A stretch of 64,000 bases of DNA from Limisphaera sp049537155 (GTDB lineage Bacteria; Verrucomicrobiota; Verrucomicrobiia; Limisphaerales; Limisphaeraceae). Position numbers and translations under genes: made by a program. The notes under the pieces are model-generated. The model was given only the letters and a program-made list of their open reading frames with translations. It did not search any database and was not told where the DNA came from. The stretch covers positions 62,001-126,000 of the forward strand of contig NZ_JBMVQZ010000007.1 in the NCBI RefSeq assembly GCF_049537155.1, written 5' to 3'. This document shows, piece by piece, positions 22,983 to 31,697 of this stretch; positions within the stretch are counted from its first letter, which is position 1, and each line of letters starts with the position of its first letter.

Positions 22983-23962
22983 TGCATCAGACAGGGACAA
23001 CCGGTGGGAGAATGGTGTGGCGGGCGGCCGATCCGGCTGTGTGGGACGAATGGGCGACGCGGCTGGGCCGGCTGCTTTCGCCTGCGGCTCGTGTCGTGCG
23101 TGACGAACCGATGTCGAGACACACGACGTGGCGGGTGGGCGGGCCTGCGGCTGTGTGGGTGGAGCCGGCGGGCGAGGAGGATTTGGTCCGGGTGGTCCGG
23201 GCGTGTGGCCCGGCGGGGATGCCGGTTTTGGTGGTGGGTCGGGGATCGAATCTTCTGGTGGGTGACGCGGGTTTTCACGGTGTGGTGGTGGCCTTGCATG
23301 GGGAGTACTGGCAGCGGGTGGAGGTTTCGGGGGAACGTTTGTGGTGTGGGGCCGGGGCGCGGTTGAAGGCGGTGGCCGTGGCGGCGCGTGATGCCGGTTT
23401 GAGCGGGTTGGAGTTTCTTGAGGGCATCCCCGGCAGTGTGGGTGGGGCGTTGCGGATGAACGCGGGTGCGATGGGGAGCTCGATGTTCGAGGTGGTGGAG
23501 ACGGTGCGGTTGATGGATGCGGCTGGTGAGGTGAGGGAGGTTGCGGCCGGGCTGTTGGACGTGCGGTACCGGTGTTGCGAGGGGTTGCGGGATCGGATTG
23601 CGTTGGGCGCGTGGTTGCGGGGACGGCCGGCCCCGCGGGAGGAGATTCAGGAGCGGATGCAGTCATACAGCAGGCGGCGTTGGGCCACGCAGCCGGCTGC
23701 GCCGAGTGCGGGATGCGTGTTCAAGAATCCGGGCGGGGTTCCGGCGGGGCGTTTGTTGGACGAGCTGGGCTGCAAGGGCTGGCGTGAGGGGGGCGCGGTG
23801 GTGAGCGACGTGCATGCGAATTTCATCGTGACCGAGGCGGGTGCGACGGCTGCGGATGTGCTGCGGTTGATCCGGCGGTTGCAGGAGCATGTGTGGCGGG
23901 AGCGCGGGATTTTGCTGGAGCCGGAGGTGCGGATCGTGGCGGAGGCCGAGGGGGAAGAATGA
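22979..23962 (+). CDS. murB: UDP-N-acetylenolpyruvoylglucosamine reductase
   Basis: FAD- and NADPH-dependent reductase giving UDP-MurNAc. FAD-binding segments HTTWRVGGPAAVWVEP, LVVGRGSNLLVGDAGFHG, LEFLEGIPGSVGGALRMNAGAMGS are clear. The active-site region reads PSAGCVFKNPGGVPAGRLLDELG, with Cys where the proton-donating Ser usually stands. The C-terminal Glu is in LEPEVRIV. The 327-residue length is normal. ATG 22979, with GGAAGG just upstream, overlaps the murG stop; the stop overlaps ddl. Confidence 0.95.
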   Translation: MMHQTGTTGGRMVWRAADPAVWDEWATRLGRLLSPAARVVRDEPMSRHTTWRVGGPAAVWVEPAGEEDLVRVVRACGPAGMPVLVVGRGSNLLVGDAGFHGVVVALHGEYWQRVEVSGERLWCGAGARLKAVAVAARDAGLSGLEFLEGIPGSVGGALRMNAGAMGSSMFEVVETVRLMDAAGEVREVAAGLLDVRYRCCEGLRDRIALGAWLRGRPAPREEIQERMQSYSRRRWATQPAAPSAGCVFKNPGGVPAGRLLDELGCKGWREGGAVVSDVHANFIVTEAGATAADVLRLIRRLQEHVWRERGILLEPEVRIVAEAEGEE

Positions 23963-24906
23963 TGCTGGATGAGAAGCTGACGATCACGGTGATGGCCGGC
24001 GGGCCGTCGGCGGAGCGTGAGGTTTCGTTGCGGTCCGGGGCCGGCGTGGCTGCGGCGTTGCGGGCACGCGGCCATCGGGTGTTCGAGCTGGACCCGGTGG
24101 AACCGCACTGGACGTTGCCGGAGGGGACGGACCTGGTGTTTCTGGCTCTGCACGGCGCCTACGGGGAGGATGGAACGGTTCAGGCTCGTCTGGAGGAGTT
24201 GGGTGTTCCCTACACGGGCTGTGGTCCCGAGGCGAGTCGCGTGGGGTTTGACAAGGTTTTGAGCAAGGAGCGGTTTGTGGCGGCGGGTGTGCCGACGGCG
24301 CGGTATGTGGTGGTGGAGCGGGCGGATGCGCCCTGGCCGGAGGGTTGGTCGCCGCCGGTGATTGTGAAGCCGGCGCGGCAGGGTTCGAGCATTGGTTTGC
24401 AGTGTGTGCGGCGGTGGGAGGAGTGGGGCGCGGCTTTGGCGGAGGCGCTGCGGTACGATGGCCGGTTGTTGATCGAGGAATGGGTGGAGGGGCGTGAGTG
24501 CACGGTGGGCTTGCTGGGGGACCGCGTGCTGCCGATCAGCGAGGTTCGGGTCAAATCCGGTTTGTACGATTACCGGACGAAGTACACGCCCGGCGCGGCG
24601 GAGTATCTGTGTCCGGCGCCCTGGGACGAGGCGACGGCGGAGCGGATCCGGGCGGTGGCGCGCCGGGCTTTTGAGGCGATTGGCGGTCGCGATTACGGTC
24701 GGGTGGATTTGATCGTGCGTTCGGATGGGACGCCGGTGGTGTTGGAGGTGAACACGCTGCCCGGGATGACGCCCACGAGTGCGTTGCCACGGGCTGCGCG
24801 TGCGGCGGGGCTGTCGTACGAGGACTTGTGCGAGTACATGGTGGCGCTGGCGTGGAGGCGGCGGGGTGGGGGTGTGCGCGCCGGCGGGGGAAAGGAGGGT
24901 TGGTGA
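23959..24906 (+). CDS. ddl: D-alanine--D-alanine ligase
   Basis: ATP-grasp enzyme that makes the D-Ala-D-Ala dipeptide used by MurF. MAGGPSAEREVSLRSG, FLALHGAYGEDGTVQARLEELGVPYTG, VIVKPARQGSSIGLQ, the omega-loop region GLYDYRTKYTPGAAEYLCPAP and the Mg-binding LEVNTLPGMTPTSALPRAA are conserved. Tyr in the YDYRTKY loop suggests D-Ala rather than D-lactate specificity. The 315-residue length is typical. The start overlaps the murB stop and the stop shares a base with ftsQ. Confidence 0.96.
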   Translation: MMLDEKLTITVMAGGPSAEREVSLRSGAGVAAALRARGHRVFELDPVEPHWTLPEGTDLVFLALHGAYGEDGTVQARLEELGVPYTGCGPEASRVGFDKVLSKERFVAAGVPTARYVVVERADAPWPEGWSPPVIVKPARQGSSIGLQCVRRWEEWGAALAEALRYDGRLLIEEWVEGRECTVGLLGDRVLPISEVRVKSGLYDYRTKYTPGAAEYLCPAPWDEATAERIRAVARRAFEAIGGRDYGRVDLIVRSDGTPVVLEVNTLPGMTPTSALPRAARAAGLSYEDLCEYMVALAWRRRGGGVRAGGGKEGW

Positions 24907-25865
24907 TGTTCGGTTGGCGTCGGAAACCGGTGAACCGGCGTCGGGGCCGGGAACGGTTGCTGGGGGTGCGGATGCGGGCGGAGGCGGCCCGGGCGGCCCG
25001 GGTTCGGCTGTTGAGTCGGTGGTGCGGTTTGGTGTGTGCGCTGGGGTTGGTGGTGTACGGTGGATGGTGGGGGAGCGTGTGGTTGCGGGACCGGTTGTTG
25101 TACGAGAATCCGCACTTTCGGATCCGGCGGGTGGAGGTGGAGTCGGATGGCGTGCTGAGCGAGGGGACTTTGCGCCGGTGGGCGGGGGTGCGTCCGGGGA
25201 TGAACCTGCTGGCGGTGGACCTGGCGCAGGTGAAGCGCTCGCTGGAACTGGTTCCGTACGTGGCGCGGGCGTCAGTGGAGCGAGTGTTGCCGGACACGTT
25301 GCGGATCCAGGTTTGGGAGCGGCGTCCGATTGCGGTGTTGCAGGTGCCGGTGCCGTTGCCGGCGGGGGGCCTGGATTTCGTGGAGTATGGTGTGGACGAG
25401 GCAGGTGTGGTGTTGCCGGTGTTGGACCCGCGGTTGACGGACGGTGGCACGGTGGCCTGGTTGCACGGTCTGCCGATTCTGCGGGGCGTGGGCTACCAAG
25501 AACTGCAGCCCGGACGGCGGCTGGAGAGTGCCCGTGCCCGGGCGGCGCTGGCGTGGTTGCGGGCGTTTGCCCGTTCGCCCATGGCCGGGCTGGCCGATGT
25601 GCGCGAGGTTTCCGTGGCGGACGGAGACGTGTTGGAGGTGGTCACCGCGGAAGGGAGTCGGATCACCTTCGCGCCGGATGGTTTTGAACGGCAGTTGCTG
25701 CGCTGGCGGGAGATTTACGAGGTGGGCCTGCGCCAGGAACGATGGATCGAGACGCTGGACCTGGCGGTGGGCAACAATGTGCCGGTTCAGTGGCGTCCGA
25801 TGGAAACCAACACGGGAACGTCCCGGCCAGGGGATCGTTCCGGGGGGGCGAGGAAGCATGTTTGA
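24906..25865 (+). CDS. ftsQ: Cell division protein FtsQ
   Basis: Bitopic divisome protein. A basic cytoplasmic tail of about 37 residues, a membrane helix (LVCALGLVVYGGWWGSVWL), then a POTRA domain (FRIRRVEVESDGVLSEGTL to RIQVWERRPIAVLQV, about 72-150) and the FtsQ beta domain to the C-terminus. The 319-residue length fits. ATG 24906 shares a base with the ddl stop, with AAAGGAGGGTTGGTG just before it. It bridges FtsL and FtsI to the early divisome and overlaps ftsA by 8 nt. Confidence 0.92.
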   Translation: MFGWRRKPVNRRRGRERLLGVRMRAEAARAARVRLLSRWCGLVCALGLVVYGGWWGSVWLRDRLLYENPHFRIRRVEVESDGVLSEGTLRRWAGVRPGMNLLAVDLAQVKRSLELVPYVARASVERVLPDTLRIQVWERRPIAVLQVPVPLPAGGLDFVEYGVDEAGVVLPVLDPRLTDGGTVAWLHGLPILRGVGYQELQPGRRLESARARAALAWLRAFARSPMAGLADVREVSVADGDVLEVVTAEGSRITFAPDGFERQLLRWREIYEVGLRQERWIETLDLAVGNNVPVQWRPMETNTGTSRPGDRSGGARKHV

Positions 25866-27078
25866 CCAGAGCAGCATTGTGGTGGGGCTCGAGGTCGGCA
25901 CCTCGAAGATTTGTGCGGTGGTGGGGGAACTGCAGCCGCACGGTGTCCTGCGGATTCTGGGCTTGGGACAGAGCAAGTCCAACGGGGTGCGCAAGGGCGA
26001 GATCGTGGACATGGAGCAGGCGGAGTTGGACATCCGGCGGGCGGTGCAGGAGGCCGAGCAGATGGCCAATGTGGAGGTGCGCAGCGTTTATCTGGCGGTG
26101 ACCGGCGGCCACATCCGGGGGTTCAACAATTGCGGGTTGCACATCATTCAGGATCCGGAGGTGGGGGTGACGGAGGAGGATGTGAAGGAGGTGATGCGCA
26201 ACGCCCGCTGCATGAACCTGCCCGCCCAGGAGGAGGTGATTCACACGGTGCGCCAGCATTTCCAGGTGGACGGCCGGGGGGAGGTGCGCGAGCCGTTGGG
26301 GATGTCGGGGCAGCGGCTGGAGGTGGCGGTGCACGTGATTACGGGCCAACTCCTTCGGCTGCAGAATTCCATTCGCGCGGTGCGTTCGGTGCATTTGAAC
26401 GTGGAGGAGATCGTGTTCAGCGGGCTGGCCTCGGCGCTGGCGGTGTTGAGCGCGGAGGAGAAGCAGGAGGGGGCGCTGGTCATGGACATCGGCGGCGGCA
26501 CCACCGACTACGCGGTTTTTGCGGGCGGGATTTTGCGTCTGGGCGGCGTGCTGGCGGTGGGGGGCGATCATTTGACGAACGATCTGGTGTGTGCGTTGAA
26601 GGTGTCGCAGAGCCGGGCTGAACAGCTCAAGGTGGATTACGGGGCGGCTTTCGTGGAGGATCGGATCCGGGGGCAGACGCTCGATCTGACGAATGACCTG
26701 GGCATGCCGATCCGGACCGTGAGTCTGGAAACGCTTCGGCGCGTCATGCATCTGCGTTTGGAGGAGACCTTCGAATTGGTCCGGACCCACGTAGAGGAGG
26801 CGGGGTTGTACGATCTCATTCGCGCCGGGGTGGTGTTGTGCGGGGGGTGCGCGCGCATTCCGCAGGTGACGGCCCTGGCGGAAGAGGTTTTCGACCTGCC
26901 GGTGAAGGTGGGACGGGCACAGGGGATCAACATGCTGAATCCGGCGCTGGACCAGCCCGAGTTTCTTACGGGGATCGGACTGCTCCGATTTGCGCAGCAA
27001 CACCGGATGCGTCCGGTGCGGCGCGGGTTCATGCACGGGCTGGCCGAGCGACTGCGGTTCTTGATCCAGAGGGGTTGA
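25858..27078 (+). CDS. ftsA: Cell division protein FtsA
   Basis: Actin-fold membrane tether for FtsZ. The phosphate-1 region IVVGLEVGTSKICAVVGE, the 1C subdomain around VYLAVTGGHIRGFNN, phosphate-2 VMDIGGGTTDYAVF (208-221), and the adenosine motif VVLCGGCARIPQV are visible. The C-terminal GFMHGLAERLRFLIQRG is a good amphipathic membrane-targeting helix. The 406-residue length is normal. ATG 25858 lies inside the end of ftsQ. Its FtsZ partner is encoded 19 nt downstream and keeps the C-terminal peptide FtsA binds. Confidence 0.96.
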   Translation: MFDQSSIVVGLEVGTSKICAVVGELQPHGVLRILGLGQSKSNGVRKGEIVDMEQAELDIRRAVQEAEQMANVEVRSVYLAVTGGHIRGFNNCGLHIIQDPEVGVTEEDVKEVMRNARCMNLPAQEEVIHTVRQHFQVDGRGEVREPLGMSGQRLEVAVHVITGQLLRLQNSIRAVRSVHLNVEEIVFSGLASALAVLSAEEKQEGALVMDIGGGTTDYAVFAGGILRLGGVLAVGGDHLTNDLVCALKVSQSRAEQLKVDYGAAFVEDRIRGQTLDLTNDLGMPIRTVSLETLRRVMHLRLEETFELVRTHVEEAGLYDLIRAGVVLCGGCARIPQVTALAEEVFDLPVKVGRAQGINMLNPALDQPEFLTGIGLLRFAQQHRMRPVRRGFMHGLAERLRFLIQRG

Positions 27079-27097
27079 TGTCTGCTGGGAGGGAGCC

Positions 27098-28411
27098 ATG
27101 GAACGGAACAGTGGACGTGACGGGACGAAGACCGCGCCGGAGCCGGTCGTTTCGGCGGTGGCGCGGTTGATCGCGGTGGGGACGGCCGGGGGCCGGTTGT
27201 TGGAAGATTGGGCCGGGCAGACGGGTTCGGATGTATCGGGCCTGTGGCTTTTGCCGCCGTGGGACACGTTGCCGGTGACGGAGTCACCCGGTCTGGCCTG
27301 TGTGCAGGTGCGGGGTTCTTGGAAAGCGGGCTGGAGTGTGGCGGGGGATCCGGACCGGGCCCGGGCGGTGGCGGAGGAGGAGTTTGGCCGTCTGGTGGAT
27401 CTTTGCCGGGGAACGGAGTGGGTGGTGATGGTGGCCGGTTTGGGCGGAGGTGCCGGCAGTGGGATGACGCCCGTTCTGGCGCGGGCGGCGCACGAGGCGG
27501 GTGCGCGTGCGATGGGCGTGGTGGTGACGCCGTTTCACTGGGAGGGCGCGGTGCGGCAGCGTCAGGCGCAGACTGCCCTGGAGGAGCTGCGCGGTGTATG
27601 TGACGGGCTGGTGTGTCTGCCGAACCAGAAGTTCCTGCCGTTGCTGCCGCCGCGGACGCCGCTGGTGGAGGTGTACCAGCAGGTCAACCGGGCGCTGGTG
27701 CTGGGGCTGGAATCGTTTTGGGATGCCCTGACGCAGCGTGGGCTGATCCCGTTGCCTTGGGAACATCTCTGCGCGTTGTTGCGCGGGCGGCATGCGGAGA
27801 GCGTCTGGGTGACGGCGGAGGCGGAGGGTGAGGACCGGCTCGCGCGGGTGACGGCCCGGTTTCAGGAGCATCCCCTGCTGGAGAACGGGCAGGCGCTGCT
27901 GGCCGCCACGTCGGTCCTGGTGCACATCACGGCGGGGCCGGACCTGGCGGCTGCGGAGGCTGACGAGCTGGTGCGTGTGGTTCAGGAATCGGCGCCGCGT
28001 GCGGAGGTGGTGGTGGGCGCGACCTTGCGGGCCGGGTGGTCGGGTCGGATTCGCGTGATGCTGCTGGTGACCCGTCGGGGTCAGGGTCGGTTGGCGGGAT
28101 GGACCGGCACCAGCGAGCCGGTGCCGCTGGGGAGACGTTCGGAGCCGGGAGTTCCGGAAACCGGCGGGGCCGAGATGGCCTGCCAGCCGGAGTGCGGAGA
28201 GGGCGACGGGCGCGGCGTCGTGGCGACCTGTGGGGATGCCCTCAAAGAATCCCGGCACATGCGGCGGGGTGGACGGGTGCGGTATCAGCAGGGGATGTTG
28301 CCGTTGGAGGTTGCCCGTTCGGGCCGGTTCGAGAAAACGCCGCCCAACATCCATCGCGGGGAAGACCTCGATGTTCCGACCTACCTTCGCCGCGGGGTTG
28401 TGCTGGAGTGA
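27098..28411 (+). CDS. ftsZ: Highly divergent FtsZ with altered GTPase residues
   Basis: Position after ftsA, overall architecture and the C-terminal peptide LDVPTYLRR (424-432) mark this as the cluster's FtsZ. The tubulin signature reads GGGAGSGMTP (116-125) instead of GGGTGTGAAP, and PFHWEG (145-150) and LPNQKFL match the family. The N-terminal glycine loop is AVGTAGGRL rather than GVGGGGGNA. The T7 catalytic loop is LIPLPWEHLC (216-225), where N-x-D-x-x-D is expected, so the residues that activate GTP hydrolysis across the interface are gone. A linker of about 95 residues precedes the C-terminal peptide. ATG 27098 has GGGAGGGAG upstream. GTP binding may persist; hydrolysis is doubtful. Confidence 0.85.
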   Translation: MERNSGRDGTKTAPEPVVSAVARLIAVGTAGGRLLEDWAGQTGSDVSGLWLLPPWDTLPVTESPGLACVQVRGSWKAGWSVAGDPDRARAVAEEEFGRLVDLCRGTEWVVMVAGLGGGAGSGMTPVLARAAHEAGARAMGVVVTPFHWEGAVRQRQAQTALEELRGVCDGLVCLPNQKFLPLLPPRTPLVEVYQQVNRALVLGLESFWDALTQRGLIPLPWEHLCALLRGRHAESVWVTAEAEGEDRLARVTARFQEHPLLENGQALLAATSVLVHITAGPDLAAAEADELVRVVQESAPRAEVVVGATLRAGWSGRIRVMLLVTRRGQGRLAGWTGTSEPVPLGRRSEPGVPETGGAEMACQPECGEGDGRGVVATCGDALKESRHMRRGGRVRYQQGMLPLEVARSGRFEKTPPNIHRGEDLDVPTYLRRGVVLE

Positions 28412-28418
28412 AGGTGAC

Positions 28419-28443
28419 GCCGGCCCGGCAGACCGGTTTTTTG
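28419..28443 (+). terminator. Weak candidate terminator after the dcw cluster
   Basis: GCCGG and CCGGT can pair around a 9-nt loop and are followed by a six-T tract (28437-28442). It lies between the converging ftsZ and Yip1-family genes, 8 nt after the ftsZ stop. Confidence 0.35.
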
Positions 28444-28492
28444 CGCATCCGGTCCGGTCTTGTGGCGGGGCTCGGGGGATTGCAGGTTGCGC

Positions 28493-29122
28493 TCAGCCGC
28501 CGAGCAGGGCGCTGACCCACTGGACCAGGACCCGTTCGAGGTTGACGAACCGGCCCTGTTGAAGCCAGACGAGCAGGAACTTTCCGATTCCAGCAGCCAG
28601 GGCCAGGACGAGACTGCCGATCAGGTACAGGCCGAAGGCCTGGGGCGGGTCCGGCATCATGACGCGGGGCACGCCGTGGTACAGGACGGAGATGGTGAGG
28701 AGCATGCCCACGGCATAGGTGAACCAGGGGCTGACTGCGGGCCAGGCGTCCAGGATGCGCACCGTCCAATAGGGTCCCAGGCCGTAGGCCACCACGGTGA
28801 AGGCCTGGCGATAGGTGTGCTGGCCGTGGAAGGTCTCGCCCAGGCTCTTAAACATCTTGGCGCCGAAGAACAGCACGGCGACGTGGATCACGAGCTGGGC
28901 CAGCTCCATAACCACGACTTCCGGCACGGTCAGTGTTTTGAGCTTCAGAGGCATGCCGCGCCACTCGCCCCAGTAATGCATGCCCAGGCCCTCTGCCACG
29001 GAGGTCAGGAGCAGCAGGGGCATCACGTAGAGCCAGAAAACTTGGGCGATACTGCGTTCCTTGGTCGCAATGGTGTCCCAGCTTCTTTGTGGCTCCAAGA
29101 CCAGCAACAAAGCGCGAATCAT
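28493..29122 (-). CDS. Yip1-family membrane protein
   Basis: A 209-residue inner-membrane protein with five or six hydrophobic helices. The N-terminal LVLEPQRSWDTIATKERS, the central FHGQHTYRQAFTVVAYGLGPYWTVRILDAWP, and the segment YAVGMLLTISVLYHGVPRVMMPDPPQAFG match the Yip1 domain pattern in bacterial membrane proteins whose roles are unknown. It converges on ftsZ and is 133 bp from the next gene on the same strand, the ABC permease. Function cannot be assigned. Confidence 0.75.
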   Translation of the reverse strand: MIRALLLVLEPQRSWDTIATKERSIAQVFWLYVMPLLLLTSVAEGLGMHYWGEWRGMPLKLKTLTVPEVVVMELAQLVIHVAVLFFGAKMFKSLGETFHGQHTYRQAFTVVAYGLGPYWTVRILDAWPAVSPWFTYAVGMLLTISVLYHGVPRVMMPDPPQAFGLYLIGSLVLALAAGIGKFLLVWLQQGRFVNLERVLVQWVSALLGG

Positions 29123-29255
29123 GACCGCCCAGAGATACTGATGGGATGGCGTGCTGACAATGCGGTTCTTTCGACTCCGACAAAAGGTGTGCCCGGACTG
29201 CGCAACGGGAGCGGGGGCGCTGCCGGCCGCGGCGGTCGTGCCCGGTCGCGGCCGG

Positions 29256-31619
29256 TTACTCGGGGGCGCGAAGCGAGGCGATCAAGTCCAGTTTTCGGAC
29301 CCGCTGGAGGACCACGATGGCGGAGCCCAGCGCGGCGAGGGCGACCACGCTGGCGGCGAAACAGTAGTTCCGGAGCGTGAGCACGGCGGGCAGGCGGACG
29401 GTCTCGGTGTTGATGGCCTGGACCAGTGCGGTGGCCAGCACGCCGCCCAGGGCCAGTCCGGATGGTATGGCCAGCAGCGCCAGCACCGCCAGCTCGATCA
29501 ACAGCACGGCGGCCACTTCGGACACGGTAAAGCCGAGGACGCGCAGGGTCGCGAGTTCGCGCGCGCGCTCGGCCAGGCTGATGCGGGCGTTGTTGTAGAC
29601 GACGCCGAACGCGACCACCACGGCGAATGCGAGGTACATGCGCTGGATGACCTCGATACTGGTGGCGGTGGTGCGGCGGAAACTGGCGCGGAGCGATTCC
29701 TTGATGCTGACGTAACCGATCTGGGGGATCTGTTTGAGTGCCCTGAGGAAGGCGCCGCGCGCGGCGGGGTCGAGTGTGAAACTGGCGCCGTTGACCACAT
29801 CGCCTTCGCCCAGCAACCGGTTGAGCGTGCGGATTTCCATGTGTGCGCCCATGCCGGTCAGATCTTCCGAGACCGCCAGCAGCACGACCGGACAACGCCT
29901 GCGCCGGCCTTCGAGGAACTCGATTTCCAGGGTGTCGCCCGGTCGGGCGCCAAGAACTTCCGCCAGTTTGGCGGAGGTGATCAGACCGCCCGGCTGGAGG
30001 GGCAACTGCCGCCAGTGCCGGTCAATGAGGCGGTTGTGGAGGGCCTCTGCGGGGAAGCCGGTCACGGCCAGTTGGCGACTGCGATTGCCGAAGCGGATGC
30101 GGGCCGGAACCGATCGCAGCGGTTCCACTGCCTGGACACCCGGCAGCCGCCGCAGCTCGTGCAGGACGCCCTCTGCGCGCGGTTCGATCAGGCCTACGGT
30201 GAGGTCCTGCCGCTGCACGGTGTCCCACTGGAACCCCAGCAGCAGGTTCACGCTGTCGCGAAAGCAGTTGGGGATGATGAGCAGGGCGGTGGCCAGGGTC
30301 AGTCCGGCCACGGTGAAAAACGCCTGGGCCGGGTGCCGTTCGAGATTGCGCAGGGCCATCCGGGTGATGGGTGTCAGCCAGCGGCCGAAGCCGAGGCGCT
30401 CGGGCAGGGCGGGCCGGTACCGCGCCGGCGGTTCCGGGCGCATGGCTTCCGCCGGGGCCAATTGCAGGATCCTTCGCACTGCCGCAGCCACGCCCGCGCC
30501 GGCGGCCAGCGTGCCCACGGCCACGGCCACGCCGACGGCGGTGATGTCCAGGTGAAAGCGCAGTTCCGGAAACCGGAAGAACATGTGATAGAGGTGCACC
30601 ATGCGATGGCCGAGGAACACGCCCAGGGGTGTGCCGAGCAAGGTGGCCAGGCATGCGATCACGGCGCCGAACTTGAGGTAGTGGAGGGCGATCCGGCCGT
30701 TGGAGAAGCCGAAGGCCTTCAGGATGGCGATCTGTTCGCGCTGCAACGTCAGCAGGCGCATCAGGACGGCGTGGGTCATGAAGGCGGCGACGCCGAGAAA
30801 GAAGCTGGGGAATCCGATGGAGATGGTCCGCAGGATGAAGATTTCGTCCGACACGCGCACGTGTGAGGGGTGATCGCGCCGGCCGAAGGCGCCCCGGCCG
30901 CCGTAGGGTTGCAACCAGCGATCCAGTTCGGCGCAAACGGCCGCGACCGATCCCCCCGGCGCCAGCGTGAGCGCCAGGGTGTTGAACGCCCCGTCCATGT
31001 CGCTGGCTGCCGCCAGTTCGCTTTCCCACATCCAGAACGTTCCGTAGGTCCGGTTGTCCGGAAGCGACACGCCGGGCCGGGCCTCGAAGATGATCTCGGG
31101 TGACAGGACCAGGCCGGCGATGTGGAAGACCTGCCGGCGCCCGTTGAGCAGCAGGGTCAGCCGGTCCCCGGGTTGCAAGCTGTTGGCTTCGGCGAAGGCC
31201 TCGCTGACGAGCAGTTCATGGAACCGGCCCGGTTCCAGTGGCCGCCCGCGGCGGAGGTGGAGCCGGTTCAGTTCCAGGGGTGCGTGTTCGGGGAGCGACC
31301 GCACGGTTCCGCTGGCCGGCTCGGCCAGGTGTGGGAGATCCACCGTGACCTGCAGAGCGATGCCCGGTTGAACGGTGGCCACGCCGGGGATGGTGCGGAT
31401 CCGATCGAGCAACGAGCGGGGCGCGCGTTTGAGGTTGACGAACACGTCGGCAAACCGGTGGGTGCGGTAGTAGGTCTGGCGCGTGGTCTCGAGCGAATGG
31501 ATGAGGCTGCGGGTCATGATCAACATGGCCAGTCCGCAGGCCATGACCAGGGCGACGGCCAGGGTCTGGCCTTTCATGCGCAGGAGATCGCGCGCCAGCT
31601 TGACGTCCAGGAGGCTCAT
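29256..31619 (-). CDS. ABC transporter permease, FtsX/MacB-like fold
   Basis: A 787-residue permease of the LolC/E-MacB-FtsX superfamily. An N-terminal helix (LAVALVMACGLAMLIM) is followed by a large periplasmic domain (about 45-265), an FtsX-like three-helix block (FPSFFLGVAAFMTHAVLMRLL, IACLATLLGTPLGVFLG, AVAVGTLAAGAGVAAAV), a second helix and periplasmic domain (about 420-640), and a final FtsX block (VIQRMYLAFAVVVAFGVVYNNARI onward). This internal duplication is typical of exporters working as one long chain. It pairs with the ATPase encoded 78 bp upstream. Substrate is unknown; lipoprotein or peptide extrusion is plausible. Confidence 0.9.
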   Translation of the reverse strand: MSLLDVKLARDLLRMKGQTLAVALVMACGLAMLIMTRSLIHSLETTRQTYYRTHRFADVFVNLKRAPRSLLDRIRTIPGVATVQPGIALQVTVDLPHLAEPASGTVRSLPEHAPLELNRLHLRRGRPLEPGRFHELLVSEAFAEANSLQPGDRLTLLLNGRRQVFHIAGLVLSPEIIFEARPGVSLPDNRTYGTFWMWESELAAASDMDGAFNTLALTLAPGGSVAAVCAELDRWLQPYGGRGAFGRRDHPSHVRVSDEIFILRTISIGFPSFFLGVAAFMTHAVLMRLLTLQREQIAILKAFGFSNGRIALHYLKFGAVIACLATLLGTPLGVFLGHRMVHLYHMFFRFPELRFHLDITAVGVAVAVGTLAAGAGVAAAVRRILQLAPAEAMRPEPPARYRPALPERLGFGRWLTPITRMALRNLERHPAQAFFTVAGLTLATALLIIPNCFRDSVNLLLGFQWDTVQRQDLTVGLIEPRAEGVLHELRRLPGVQAVEPLRSVPARIRFGNRSRQLAVTGFPAEALHNRLIDRHWRQLPLQPGGLITSAKLAEVLGARPGDTLEIEFLEGRRRRCPVVLLAVSEDLTGMGAHMEIRTLNRLLGEGDVVNGASFTLDPAARGAFLRALKQIPQIGYVSIKESLRASFRRTTATSIEVIQRMYLAFAVVVAFGVVYNNARISLAERARELATLRVLGFTVSEVAAVLLIELAVLALLAIPSGLALGGVLATALVQAINTETVRLPAVLTLRNYCFAASVVALAALGSAIVVLQRVRKLDLIASLRAPE

Positions 31620-31697
31620 GAGCGTGGAACCGGGTTGGGACCTTTCTTGCGGCTGGTGCGGCGGGGAGGTCGGGCACTGTGCGGGCGGGCCTTCATT

